Positions 33,000-44,748 of a DNA stretch of 64,000 nucleotides are shown here, in pieces. A model generated the notes under the pieces. That model did no database searches. It was not told the DNA's origin and saw only the letters and a program-made list of their open reading frames with translations. The position numbers and the translations under genes are program-made. This DNA comes from Diphasiastrum complanatum (lineage: Eukaryota > Streptophyta > Lycopodiopsida > Lycopodiales > Lycopodiaceae): the NCBI GenBank assembly GCA_029204225.1, contig CM055097.1:35528804-35592803 (forward strand), written 5' to 3'. Each line of letters opens with the position of its first letter. The first letter of the stretch is position 1.

Positions 33000-33327
33000 T
33001 ACTGTTGTGTCTTTTTTATGTTGGGTATGAGTTTCCGGTGTTTCTGGATTTTTTGGATTTTTGATGATTTTTTATTTTTTTAGGATTTTGTGTTTTTGGA
33101 TTTTTCTAGGATTTTTCAGGAAGTCAAGGGAAAACTCAATATGAAAAGAGGTTTCTATTGGTATGGGTGTTGTTTTCTGAAATTTTTTTGGTGTTCATGT
33201 TTTTTTTTTTTTTAGTCTTGAAGGTGTTGGGAAGATGGTGGGTCGGTCCAAATGGCAATCAGAACTCTCGTTTGAAAGTTCTGTGGTCTGTCGTGGATTG
33301 GGTCCGGTTGAAATGCTGAGGAACCCC
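33000..33327. other. T-rich flank before minisatellite 1
   Basis: TTTTTTGG/ATTTTT-rich sequence. The block from about 33117 to 33250 (TTTCTATTGG, then TTTTTTTGGTGTTC and a T13-14 run) matches the flank of minisatellite 2 at 35135-35260, so the two arrays are copies of one larger repeat. Confidence 0.6.
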
Positions 33328-33882
33328 TTCGGTCAAGATTGGACCAAGAACCGTCAGTCGAGATTTGACCCAGAATCCGTCGGTCGAGATTTGATCAAAA
33401 ACTCGTCGGTCGAGATTTGATCGAAAACCCGTCGGTCGAGGTTCTAGAGAAAACCCATCGGTCGAGATTCCAGAGAAAACCCGTTGGTCAAAATTCCAGA
33501 GAAAACCCGTCGGTCGAGATTTCAGCAAAAATCCATCGGTTGACATTTGATCGAAACCCATCGATCGAGATTCCAAAGAAAATCCGTCGGTCGAGATTTC
33601 AGCAAAAATCTGTCGATCGAGATTTCAGCGAAAACCCGTCGGTCGAGATTTGATCGAAACCCGTCGGTCGAGATTTGATCGAAATCCGTCGATTGAGATT
33701 TGATCGACACCCATCAATCGAGATTCGATTGAAATCCGTCGGTCGATATTTCAGTGAAATCCGTCAGTCGAGATTTCAGACAGACCGTCAGTTGAGATTT
33801 GACGCAGGCCATCGGTTGAGATTTGATGCAGGCCGTCGGTTGAGATTTGACGTAGGTCGTCGGTTGAGATTTCAGAGGAGCT
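33328..33882. repeat. Minisatellite 1 (about 22 units of 24-26 bp)
   Basis: Each unit starts (A/G)TCGGTCGAGATT and ends in a variable AAAACCC or AAATCC. Unit length drifts from 26 bp on the left to 24 bp on the right. Apparent ORFs on both strands across it are artefacts of the repeat. Confidence 0.95.
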
Positions 33883-35135
33883 TCAGAGGGACTCTGGTTG
33901 CAATGAATGTTCATGGTTTCAATGGGTGCATGCAACGCATTGGGCGTCAGGTTGTAAGCATCGCTGGTTTAGATTTTCTTGGTGTGTCTTACAATTTTGG
34001 AATGTGGGACTTGAGATTCAGTGTTCTTGGAGTTTGTTTAGGTTCATGTTCTGCTGAATGTTTGAAGAACATGTGGTAATTTGATTTGTGGATGAGTTTC
34101 GTTGGAAAACGTTTCAGATTAGAGTACAAGAGCATCGAAAGAATGCTCAGGTCAAATAGGACACTGATTTGAAAAGGTTTTGCAAGAAAGGTAAGCAAAC
34201 AGAAAAAAGCTTTCAAACCAAACATGTAGATCATGCATTCAACCAAAATCAGTGTGTAGGTTGACATGCCATGAAATCCGAATGCTGCAAGAACATATTT
34301 CCTATATACAAAAAGTTGTATGTATCCTTGCAACTTGATCAAAATAGTCCTAGCAACTGCCCCCATGATAGTCATGTAAACTTAAAATTCAAGAGCCATT
34401 ACAGGAATTTTAAATCCAAAAAAGATTCTATAAGAAATGCCACGTAGATTGACAAAGTTTATTAATGTAAATTATTGAAATAAATTCTTTTTTTGCCCAA
34501 ATGCCTTTTCATTTTTGCTTGGACTATATTTGATGTTTAACCATTCTATGTACATTACTATTTATAGTTCATTAAAAATAGTACAACTTTTAAATGTAGC
34601 TTCGATTGAGACGAAAACTATACCCTTGGAAAGTGCTCAATGAGAGCTTTCCAACGGTCCTTGTTGGAAAGAGGTGTGAAAAGATAGGCTGAATTGAATC
34701 GAATAACAAGAATTCGAACGAGAAGAAAGAAAACTTATTGTGCACAGTGGAATAAACTATCTTTCTCTTTCTATATGCATGACTGCGCCTATCAATTTCG
34801 AACAAAACAATAGTGATAGAAATCACGTTAGATCTTATAGTAACTAGCTTGGAAATTATTAGTACTACAATGATTACGTAGCCAAACATTTAAGCATTCA
34901 ATTATCAGACAAACAATCAGTCGTGAAGAATTACAGAAACGCATACATTCTGATATGAACCTAAACACAATAATAAGATAGTATTGATTCAGTATGAAAA
35001 CCAAAACAGATGTAAATGAGTACAACAAGTTGTGAATCGAAGCTTCCTACTCTAAGCTATCTCTGAGTGACTAAATATAAGTTTGAATTAAGTGCAAGTT
35101 TTTTAATTTTTTAGTAGTTTTTTTTTCTGGCTAGT
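33883..35135. other. Non-coding interval between the minisatellites
   Basis: No supported gene. A phrase near 34600-34650 (GTGCTCAATGAGAGCTTTCC) resembles the interior of the MITEs at 4.8 and 7.6 kb (GCGCTCGACAAGGGCTTTCC), so a very degenerate relative may be here. Confidence 0.4.
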
Positions 35136-35243
35136 AGGTAAGGCAAGGGGGAGACTCAATATCAAAAGTGCTTTCTATTGGTATAAGTTGTGTTTTGGTA
35201 AATTTTTTTGGTGTTCAATGTTTTTTTTTTTTGAGCTCTAAGG

Positions 35244-35817
35244 CTCGGTCAAAATGGTGGTTCGGTCAAAATTTAAATCAGAAATCTCAGTCAAAAATTA
35301 TGTGTGGGAGTGGATCCAATATGGTCGAGGTGGCCCAAGAAGCGATTCGGTCGAGATGGAGATGGAGCGATTCGGTCGAGATGGAGATGAAGAGATTCGG
35401 TCGAGATGGTGATGAAGGGACTCGGTCAAGATGGTGATGAAGGGATTCGGTCGAGATGGTGAATGGAGTCGGTCAAGATGTCAGTGAAAGGACTCGGTCG
35501 AGATGGTGATGAAGGGAGTCGGTCAAGATGGTGATGAAGGGATTCAGTCGAGATGGTGATGAAGGGACTCGGTCGAGATGGTCCTCAAAAAATTCGGTCG
35601 AGATGGTCTTCAAACATTCGGTCGAGATGGTCTTTAAAAAATTCGGTCAAGATGGTCTTCAAAAAATTCGGTCAAGATTTTCAAAAAAAACTCGATCGAG
35701 ATGGTCTTCAAAAAAATTCGGTTCAGATTTTTGAAAAAAACTCGATCGAGATGGTGTTTGAATTTTTTTTTTTAATTTGTCTATCGGTCGAGATAGTAAT
35801 GAAGGGGCTCGGTCGAG
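35244..35817. repeat. Minisatellite 2 (about 21 units, mostly 25 bp)
   Basis: Units start (T/C)TCGGTC(G/A)AGATGG followed by TGATGAAGGGA or TCTTCAAAAAA. Same core as minisatellite 1 but a different unit tail. The left half has GA-rich tails and the right half A-rich tails, so the array has two subfamilies. Confidence 0.95.
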
Positions 35818-36280
35818 TTTTTTGGAAAGAGAAGGCTTGGGCAGGAGAACGGTTGTAAGAGTGTGAAGATGGGCTGTTGGGCAAAATGGTGATGGATAGT
35901 GCATGAGGGAGGAAGAAAAAGCGATGGGAAGGATCGTTTGGTGAGTGCAGGGAGGAAGGAGGCTACGTATCAGTTTTGCAGGGATATTTGTGTTCTTGCA
36001 GGGTTGTGTGCAGAAGATGAAGAGCTTGGCAGATGGTGTGGAGGGTGTGTAGTGCGTAACAGATCTGCAAGAGGTGTTTTGTGTGTTGGTGCAGATCATT
36101 TGCAGATCAGACATGCAGATGACAGAGTGTTACATTCTCTGTAGAGCTTAGAGATGTTCAAAGATGTAGAGGTTTTGGACAAGATTTTGAATGTGGGCAG
36201 TATTACAGACGAATCTTGTTTATTGTTTACAATCTACTGTTAGTTTACATCTTGTTCGAGTTTTCTATTCTTTCTGCCTG
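35818..36280. other. Flank of minisatellite 2
   Basis: G-rich then T-rich sequence, no coding homology. Possibly the rest of the minisatellite-bearing LTR or leader. Confidence 0.35.
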
Positions 36281-36883
36281 TCAACAGATATTGTGAGCTT
36301 TCTTAATGATTATCTTGTTTCTTTTAAGGCCCAAATCAGGCAGAAAGGGATTGATATAGATGTAGCAATGTCCTGCTTGGATAATGATAAAAGACTGTGG
36401 CATTGTCTTGAAGTAAACATTCAAGTCTGAAGAGCTTGGTGTGTAGCTGTGATCAATAAGGAAAGTATTGATCCTTTGAAAACATGGTCGAGCACATTGC
36501 TTCAAGTCATAAAGTGTCTTATGGAGTTTACACACATGATTGTGTTTACCTTCGATAATATAATCTTTGGGTTGCACCATGTAAATGTCTTCTTCGATAA
36601 CTCCATTGAGATATGTTGTCTGTACATTTATTTGATGTATTTCCAAATCTGCTGTAGCAGCAAACGATAACAAAAGTCGAATAGAAGAATGCTTGACTAC
36701 TACTTGACTGAAAGTCTCAATATAATCGACGTTGTATACCTCAGAAAATCCTCTAGCGACAAGTCGGGCATGCTCTTTGAATTGTCTGAACTTGATGAAA
36801 GCCTCTGATTTCTGCTTAATGAAGTAAACAACTGTTCTTCTGAAAAATTTCTCAATAAAAGTTTTACCAATGTAATTAACCAA
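36281..36883 (-). pseudogene. Copia family B copy 2: integrase fused in frame to RT
   Basis: An open minus frame of 200 codons. It starts with an integrase piece (FFRRTVVYFIKQKSEAFIKF) close to family B at 13.2 kb. After FRQFKEH it jumps without a frame break into RT (ARLVARGFSEVYNVDYIETF, LEIHQINVQTTYLNGVIEED, KLHKTLYDLKQ). The rest of integrase and the linker, several hundred residues, are missing. RT is truncated before the YVDD box. It is a deletion product; the open frame is probably chance survival. Confidence 0.8.
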
Positions 36884-36889
36884 TGTAAT

Positions 36890-37576
36890 TAACCATCTGG
36901 GAAAATCATGTGAAAGATGCTATGGACTCCATGAGTGAGTTACAATCTTTAAGAGAATTTTCAGTTGCCAAAGTATCCCTGATACCCATATTCTTCATAA
37001 TGGTTTATCAAGTCCTTGTTGGCTTGTTTGTTGACCACTCAATAAAGTTTCCTTTGCTTGGATGTAGAAAGTCTAGATGTGAAATCATTATTAACCTTTC
37101 CATCCTAAAATGGTTAACTGGTTCAAGTGCAATAGCATTTTGGATAAGCTACAAATGTCTTGTAGCATATGTATTGAACTCCCCCACTTACTAACGTTAT
37201 GATGTGAGATTTGTATTCAAGCATACCTACCTCTTGTCTTGACAACACTAATCAAGAATTCTATATTCAATCTATGGGTTATCTTCCTATAGCATGAATT
37301 TTGTAGCATACGGTTTGTCTTTCTTGCAAACAAAATGAGTGGTCAGCAGTTTTACCTTAACCAAATTCGTATCGTAGATTAAATCTCTCAAGCTTATCAT
37401 ATTTAAGCTAGCTATCAGTATTGTGAAATTGTAATGCGTATATCTTCTGTGTGCTCAAGCTTGTGCATATTTTCATGGCAGGAGAAAAAACAATCATGTC
37501 TAATAATGTGAAAGTTGCCTCAATTTGTATGAGAAAGTTGTCGCAATTTTGGTTTGTCATGAATTGAAATAGATTT
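36890..37576. other. Spacer without recognised gene
   Basis: A 94-codon plus frame (36910-37194) shows no motif. A poly-T/A mix and no repeat partner noted. Confidence 0.35.
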
Positions 37577-38024
37577 GTCAATTTTCAAATAAAAAGGACA
37601 ATTATGATTGTACAAAACAATCATTAAGGGTGATTGATTGCTAAGTCCAATGATCTATCAAGTTCTATGTGCTAGATCTTGGTCTAGATGCATTACACTA
37701 TGATTTTAGCAAGAGCAATGGATCAAATGATTAAAAACTATGAAGAGCGGCCTCACACGAGTACCTGTACGAACTACAAACAAAGAGTGAAGTACATTAG
37801 CATACAAAAGCATTCCAATCATAAAAATTCAAGACATATGTGAGAATCACAAGCAAAGCTAGAAATTGCAAATGTCACATCAACATCAACACGGGAAGAG
37901 TTCCTAGTCATTTAGATCCACCAATGGGAGCCATATATGCTCATTTTCCAAAGTTGACTTATCACACTTGCTAGGAGGCAAAGGCTAGTCTCCACAAAAT
38001 AGGGATTTTCTCTATAGAATAGGA
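37577..38024 (+). repeat. Copia family D LTR-like sequence, left copy
   Basis: Matches 45442-45925 over most of its length, with a deletion of roughly 70 bp near 37890, and resembles the family E LTR at 60.2 kb. It is cut at 38025 by the 3' LTR of family C. The first 41 bp also match 44120-44160 in inverted orientation. Confidence 0.65.
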
Positions 38025-38604
38025 TCTCACTATGAGAATTGAATGTCAGAAAAAATTCTAAGTGCTCAATATGGGAAAAATAGATTGCTCCTGGGTAGAG
38101 AGAGAAAATCAATGATGGAAAACTCGGGTAGAGAGAGTGAGACCAAAACACCAAAATCTCATTATTCACAATATGGCAAAACATGCCAAACTTTCCCTAC
38201 ATGAGAGAGACTCAAATTCCTACAGTAGAGTTGCATGGAAAGTCCACTTAACTGAACTAATTCACCTACCAGAGATCCACATGTGTAACTGCATGCATGT
38301 ATGTTGAATGTACTGCATGTCAACTCATAAAACTGCCTAGACATGTGTAGATCACAGAAACCACTTTGCATGTTGCATGCACTGATTGCATGTGGCTTGC
38401 ATGCATACAGTATGACATTGCATGTTATCTAAACTTCTGCATGTCATCAAAATTGAATCTACCTAACTCAAATCCGACCTATACTAGAAGGTTATGTGCT
38501 CAATTCACATACCTTTTATGTACAACATGAAATTTAGTGGAAATAGCCATATGGACATGGTCCCAAACTCGAGATAGGAAGATAATATTTTAATACTCTT
38601 CACA
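38025..38604 (-). repeat. 3' LTR of copia C (580 bp of 730)
   Basis: Starts TGTGAAGAGTATT on the minus strand after a short purine run (TTAAGGAG). It matches 42802-43381 with scattered differences. It contains many TGCATG/GCATGC words near 38290-38410. It ends abruptly at 38025. Confidence 0.85.
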
Positions 38605-38615
38605 CTCCTTAAAAT

Positions 38616-39379
38616 TTATGTTCCTATCAACATAGACTTCAAAATTAGGCCAAGGTTAGACCTCATCTTGATAAAGGCATTCTTGAGTAGTGGCTTGGTG
38701 AGAAGATCTGCAACACAATTTGTAGAATCAACATGCTCCAGTGAGATCTCTCTCTCAATGACTTTTTCTCTTACAAAATGATGAGCTACTTTAGTGTGTT
38801 TGCTCCTTGCATGGAAAACTGGGTGATTTGCAAGAGCTTGAGCAAAAATGTTGTCATTCTTGATAATTGGAAGATCTTCATCTGCATAACACTTTAGCTT
38901 CAAAACTAGCCTTTTGATCAATAAAACCTCCTTTGTTGTGGTTGTAATGATAAGAAAATAGTTGGCTTATTCTTTGATAGCCAAGAAACCAAGTTCCCTC
39001 CAAGAAATATAGTGTAAGCACTTGTGGATTTTCTATCCAACCTGTCTCCTGCAAAATCTAAATCTGAAAAAGCAATCAAAGTCAGATCTTCGCCCTTGTA
39101 GAATAGTCCAAAATCTAAGGTAGAAGATATATACCTCAAGATTCTTTTAGCCAACTTCCAGTGATATAACTTTGGATCCTGCATGTGTTGACTTAGCTTA
39201 TGAACACAAAAGCTTAGATCAGGCCTAGTCACTGTTAACCAAACGAGTAAGCCAATAAGACTCCTATAAAGAGTGATGTCCTCAAAGGATTTTTCATCAT
39301 CTTTCATAGGAACTTTTACAGTGTGCTCCATAGGTGTATCTATGCCTTTACAATTTTCCATCTGGAATTTATTGAGCAT
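38616..39379 (-). pseudogene. Copia C RNase H
   Basis: Frames 38918-39379 (MENCKGIDTPME, LVWLTVTRPDLSF, FSDLDFAGDRLDRKSTSAY, SWLSKNKPTIFLS) and 38616-38921 (HARSKHTKVAHHFVRE, STNCVADLLTKPL). They are joined by a frame break where the SST.AEY box should be, so the RNase H Glu region is lost. Confidence 0.85.
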
Positions 39380-39420
39380 GGAAAGTGCATATCTACTTTG
39401 GCTTATAAATGCATGACCTT

Positions 39421-40019
39421 TCAGATATCTATTTCAAGGCCTAGAATATTGTGAAGAACTCCTAAGTCCTGCATCTTAAACTCATTACCAAGTGCATGCT
39501 TAGTTTCTTCAACTAGCCTCTCATTATTTCCACAAAGAATGATATCATCTACATAGATGAGAAGTATAATTGCAAAGTTATCTAGAAACTTATAACACAA
39601 AGAAGGGTCATATTCACTTAGACGAAATCCGAATGATATGAGATAGGAGTTGAGCCTTGCATACCAAGACCTTGGTGTTTGTTTCAGTCCATAGAGACTT
39701 TTGAACAAAAGACAAACTTTTGATTCATCACCTTCTTTCACAAAACCTGGAGGTTGATGCATGTAAATCTCCTCCTCAAGGTAACCATTGAGAAATGTAC
39801 TAGAAACATCAAGCTGGAACATACTCCAATTGTGAAACATGCAAGAGATATAAGTATTCGGATTGCTACCATCTTTGCAACTGGTGCAAAGGTGTCTTCA
39901 AAGTCAAGACCTTTGATTTGTGAGTAGCTTTTGGCACAAAGTCTTGCTTTATACTTATTGATAGATCCATCATGATTATACTTGATTCTGAAAACCCACC
40001 TGCATCCAATCACATGCAT
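39421..40019 (-). pseudogene. Copia C reverse transcriptase
   Basis: Two frames: 39738-40019 ([37 protein letters not shown]) and 39421-39840 ([53 protein letters not shown]). A frameshift lies near 39838. The YVDD active site is intact. Confidence 0.88.
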
Positions 40020-40179
40020 GTTGTTTGGTGGCTTTACAAGCTCTCATGTGTTGTTTGACATCAAGGCTTCAAACTCTTGGGTCATTGCTTCAAACCATAT
40101 CTTGGATTGAAGTCTCAGATGATGTTTTTCCTCTAATTGCAAGATTTGGAAGCCTATAAAAAAAGATAGTTTACACATG

Positions 40180-40610
40180 CAACTGCCTCTCCCCAAAATT
40201 CTTTAGGCAAAGAAGCTTCTAGCCTAATGGATTTTGCACATTCACACAAAGTTCTATTTTTTCTCTTAGCTATTCCATTTTGTTAAGGAGTATATGAACA
40301 AGAAAACTCTCTTTGAATACCTTCTCTCTCACAAAAGTCTTTAAACTTATTGGAAGTGTATTCTCCTCCACTATCACTTCTCAAAGCTTTCGACTTGAAA
40401 GAAAACTGCTTTTCTACATAAGCTTTGAAAGTAATAAAAATATCATAGACCATGGCTTTTGAAGACAGCATATAGATCCAAGAATATCTTGTATAATCAT
40501 TTACAAAGGAAACAAAGCAATTTTCTCCTCCTTTGCTCTTAGTTGATGAGAGATGAACATCAGAATGCACTAGTTCAAATCGTTGCTTTGTTTTAATGCT
40601 TTATCTAGGA
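40180..40610 (-). pseudogene. Copia C integrase
   Basis: Open at 40283-40570 with HSDVHLSSTKSKGGENCFVS and RSDSGGEYTSNKFKDF. A stop in the YTPQQNG box follows (YTP, stop, QNGIAKRKNRT), where the catalytic Glu is replaced by Lys. Past about 40180 integrase is degenerate and the linker is missing. Confidence 0.8.
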
Positions 40611-42104
40611 AAAGGCCTCCTGTGTAATTTTGCCAGCACACAAGCTTCACAAGGTAGAAGCTCCTTTGACAGTGTCTTTGGTAGTCCAACAACTTTTCCT
40701 TCCTTGACCATAGATTGCATGGGTTTGAAATTGGGATGACTCAATCTCTTGTGCCATAGATCCTCCTGATGAACCTTGGTCTCATAAGCAATATCTGAAA
40801 TGTTAGCACTCTCTCTAGAATCTAGTTTGTACAACTTACCAATTCTAGATCCTCTAGCAATAACTTCATTTCCTCTTGAGATTATACACTTGTCAACTTG
40901 AAACTTGACATCCAATCCACTATCAAACAACTATCCTACACTAATGAGATTCTTAGTCAATCTAGGTACATACAGTACATCATGTAAACAAAAAGATTTT
41001 GATGATGATGCATGCAATGGAATACTACTAATTCCTTCAATCCTACACTCTACATCATTAGCAGTATAGATTGACCTTTTTGCACCTAGATATGACATGA
41101 GATTAGTGAAAGAGTTCCTAGAACTAGACATATGGGAACTAGACCCACTATCTATACACCAGACTTCTTCATTCTTAAAAAGGAAAGATGAAAAAGTAGA
41201 CATCATTAATGAATCCTCTCTTTCACTCTCAACACCCTCACACTCATCCTCATTAGTAAGGTTAGCTTGCTTAGATTGGTTTTTCTTCTTGAAATAGTTT
41301 GATGCATAGTGTCCTTTCTTGCCACAGAAAAACACTTGATCTTTGGCAGCTTCTTCTTGCCACTGGAATGTTGTAGCTTGTGAGAACTGATCCTCACCAC
41401 CTTCTTTGGCTTTGTCCTTCTTGAAATGTTGTTGTCCTTTGCCCTTGCCTCTTGACTTGTCTTTGATGAAGAGTGCTTTGTCATCTCCACCATCTTTCAA
41501 TGAAAGTCTGTTGATCCTCAGCATCTTGTTCTCTTGCCTGCTTTCTTTAGCAATGAGAATACCTTGCAGTGTCTCCAAGGATGGAAGATCCTCCCTGACA
41601 GCATAAGTCTGCACAATATTGTCATACTCATCTCTAAGTCCATTTAGGACTACTTGAACAAGTTCAGTGTTCTTAAGAGCATCTCCAATATCAGCTAACT
41701 CTTGATGAAGATCCTTAACTCTCATGACATATGATAAAGCACTCTCATCTACTCTTTGATCACTTAGAAATATTTGGTAACTAATTGTAGGCAATCTAGA
41801 AGTATTCTTGATTTCATAGATTGGCTTTAGAGTATTCCAAGCTTCCTTGGCAGTGGTGCATGTACTAGTCTCTCTTAACACTTCATTGGTTACATTCATT
41901 TTTCATGAAATGAAGGGCAATTTTGGTTCTTTTGTGAAATGCTGCAGCTTCATTAGGTACAGCAAGTTCTTCTTCAGCTCCACTCACAATATCCATTACA
42001 TCTTGTAGAATCGGTAATGATTCCATTCTGATCTTCCACATTGCATAACTGAAAGATGTTAATCTCTCACTGTGCTCCAAGAAATGTGAACCAGATGAAG
42101 ACAT
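40601..42104 (-). pseudogene. Copia C gag, knuckle, protease and pre-integrase
   Basis: ATG 42104 opens gag (LTSFSYAMWKIRMESLPILQ); a frameshift near 41890 leads to the 322-codon frame 40931-41899. This has the gag UBN2-like block, a degenerate knuckle (FFCGKKGHYASNYF; the last Cys is Tyr) and protease WCIDSGSSSHMS. A single TAG at 40931-40933 separates it from 40601-40930 in the same frame, the pre-integrase (DLWHKRLSHPNF, CEACVLAKLHR). Confidence 0.88.
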
Positions 42105-42639
42105 CTTCTCTATGAGAAATTATAGTAATGATAAAAAATGGAGTTGAAAGGATGTTGCTTACAATCTCAATCTAGGATCTAACACAGATGTTGATCCAAC
42201 CTATGAAATCTAGCAACAGATGTGAGAACAAATTCTCAACACAGAAAATCAATCTATCTTGAATTTGGATCTTGCTTCAGTCACAAAAAAGAAGCACATG
42301 CAAGTAATTGCCTAAAAACTCTTCTAAAAACAAATCAAATCAATTTAGAAACACGAGCAACACATTCTACTCTTCAATACCTATTCAACAAGCTATAGAA
42401 CATCAAATTTGGATCAAATTTAGAGAAGTAGCATTCATTTAATGAGGGCTGATTTCACACGTGTGAGATCTTTGTCCGTACAGGGCTGTGCTGGAGCAGA
42501 TCAGCCTTGTTTTGATCCACATATGATCCACAAATAGCTTGTCTCTCAGTGAGTTTGAATCCCTCTCCCAATTCCGAGTTCCCGCAAGCAAAGGCACTGA
42601 AGATCTGATGAATACACCCTCACCTCTTCAAATCATGAA

Positions 42640-42651
42640 GCTCTGATAGCA
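42640..42651 (-). promoter_or_regulatory. Primer binding site of copia C
   Basis: The minus strand reads TGCTATCAGAGC, one mismatch to the initiator tRNA-Met site TGGTATCAGAGC, directly after the 5' LTR end. Confidence 0.85.
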
Positions 42652-43381
42652 TGTGAAGTTTTTAGCACGTGTGAACTCCACCACACAACCTAGAGGGTCT
42701 TATTGAGGTGTTGTGATTGCACAATATTGATCAGAGAAAAGTTATACTTCAAAAATCTATGACAAGAGCACAATGACATACATCAGATGAAAATATCTAA
42801 CTTCTCACTATGAGAATTGAATGTCACAAAAATTTTAAGTGCTTAGTATGGGAAAAACAACCTGCTCTCCAGCAGAGAGAGAAAATCAATGACGGAAAAC
42901 TCGAGTAGAGAGAGAATGAGTTCAAAACACCAAAATCTCATTATTCACAATATGACAAAACATGCCAAGCTTTCCCTACATGAGAGAGACTCGAATTCCT
43001 ACAGTGGAGTTGCATGGAAAGTCCACTTAACTGAACTAATTAACGTACCAGAGATCCACATGTGTAACTGCATGCATGGATGTTGCATGTACTGCATGTC
43101 AACTCATAAAACAGCCTAGGCATGTGTAGATCACATAAACCACTTTGCATGTTGCATGCACTGATTGCATGTGGCTTGCATCCATACAGTATGACATTGC
43201 ATGCTATCTAAACTTCTGCATGTCATCAAAATTGAATCTATCTAACTCATATCCGACCTGTACTAGAAGGTTATGTGCTTAGTTCACATACCTTTTATGT
43301 ACAACATGAAATTTAGTGAAAATAACCATGGACATGGCCCCAAACTCGAGATAGGAAGATAATATTTTAATAATCTTCACA
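42652..43381 (-). repeat. 5' LTR of copia C (730 bp)
   Basis: Minus-strand TGTGAAGATTATT to AACTTCACA. It contains CACGTGTG near its inner end (42666) and the TGCATG-rich block (43060-43200) shared with the 3' LTR. Confidence 0.88.
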
Positions 43382-44160
43382 ACATTAGTTGAGAAGACTT
43401 CTCCTCATGCTTTAGCCAATCTTTATCATCACCTTGGATTGTAGGTAGATATGGAGATCCTACCATCATCCTCTTGATTGAGATTAGATCCTCCTCATTC
43501 CTTATTTGCAAAGGAATGTAAACAAATAAAATGGATCTCAAGATCCCAAAATCAACTTTTGACAAGAGATACATCCTAGCATCACAATATGATACAAGAG
43601 ACAACAGATGTACATTTGAATGAATGATTTTCTCCTTTGCCATAATCTCCTTCCTAATGGCAACATTAGCATCTGATTTAAACAATCTTTCTTGCTTAAA
43701 TCTTCTTGATATGCACGCATCATTCTTCAATATGGAACAAACTCCATGCTTGAAGTGAACATCTACTAATCCAGTATCCACTACTTGTCCAACACTTAGT
43801 AAATTTCTAGTGATTGATGGAACATAAAACACATTTCTTATATCTATCCTTTTAGTAGATCCAAGACATAAGGGAATGGTTCCAATACCATCTATTCTAT
43901 ATTATTGATTACTTGATGTAAAGATAAACTTTCTAGCATTATTATAGGAGTGTAAAGTTGAGTAATAATCCCTTAGAAATGTCATGTGGGAGCTTGCCCC
44001 ACTATCAATCCACCATGCCTCACTAGAATCTCTCTTTCTTGTTAATGTGGATGTAGATGCCATCAAAGATGAGATTTCCTCATCTTCCTCCTCTTCATGT
44101 GCAAGGTTTCCTTGCTGGATTTTGTACAATCATAATTGTCCTTTTTATCTGAAAAATGAC
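43382..44160 (-). pseudogene. Copia family F fragment: knuckle end, protease, pre-integrase
   Basis: Frame 43902-44129 has QQGNLAHEEEEDEE and protease WWIDSGASSHMT. Frame 43377-43832 has VFYVPSITRNLLSVGQVVD, LFKSDANVAIRKEI and HSNVHLLSLVS (first integrase block, Asp changed to Asn), then skips to linker-like sequence (NEEDLISIKRMMV), so most of integrase is deleted. It abuts the 5' LTR of copia C at 43382, which may have inserted into it. Confidence 0.78.
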
Positions 44161-44748
44161 ATGTTATTATAGCCAAGTATAAGAGGGATCTTATGATTAA
44201 CAAATCTTTCAAAAATCAATGACAATGTGTTGTTTTTGAACTTTACTTGAGTGGGCAGGTCTAAAGAGAGTGGTACCTTCAATATTTTTGGTCAAGATCA
44301 ATTTGTGGGCTGCTGATGTACTTTCCACACGTGTGAAACCATACAAAAACTTTCAAATCAACTTCCTTTAGTGTTTTTGGTCCAAAATTACTAGTCCAAA
44401 ATTCATGATTTGTGGTGGATTGTCTAGATCTAGGTTCAATCCATTGGATGCTAATGCTCAAATAGAGATTTGAGTCATTGAAGCAATTCATTTTGAAGCA
44501 TTAGATAAGATCTTTAAGGCTGATTTGTTTAGATCTTATGTGCGTGCAAAATATCAAGCAAAATAGAGCTAGAATCAATTTTGTGAAGGAGTGATTTGGC
44601 AGGATTTTTGAAGTGGATCTATTACACCATCATCCAAGTTTGAACTAGGTTGATTGGGCTGAGATTAGAAGCTCCTTAAAGAGCTAGAAAGCTATTTAGA
44701 TCATTCATTATCAAGAGATCTTTGTGAATTTCATAGGCAATCATTCAT
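44161..44748 (+). other. Leader-like sequence of copia D
   Basis: Non-coding. It contains CACACGTGTG at 44326-44335 and runs into the gag ATG at 44749. It resembles copia leaders elsewhere in the window in length and composition. Confidence 0.5.

Larger units (their letters stand above)
38025..43381 (-). mobile_element. Copia family C element (LTRs both ends, 3' LTR truncated)
   Basis: Order on the minus strand: 5' LTR (43381-42652), primer site, leader, gag-pol (42104 to 38616), 3' LTR (38604-38025). The 3' LTR lacks its last 150 bp. The polyprotein is broken by frameshifts and stops, and part of the integrase carboxyl side is deleted. No target duplication can be tested because of the truncation. 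Confidence 0.9.

Noticed and set aside
33259-33935. Several ORFs on both strands across the minisatellite
   Set aside because: They are by-products of a 24-26 bp repeat without stops in some frames; unit length is not a multiple of three, so the frames carry no conserved protein.
33328-35817. CRISPR-like arrays
   Set aside because: Units are contiguous degenerate repeats with no unique spacers, in a eukaryotic retroelement setting; they are minisatellites.
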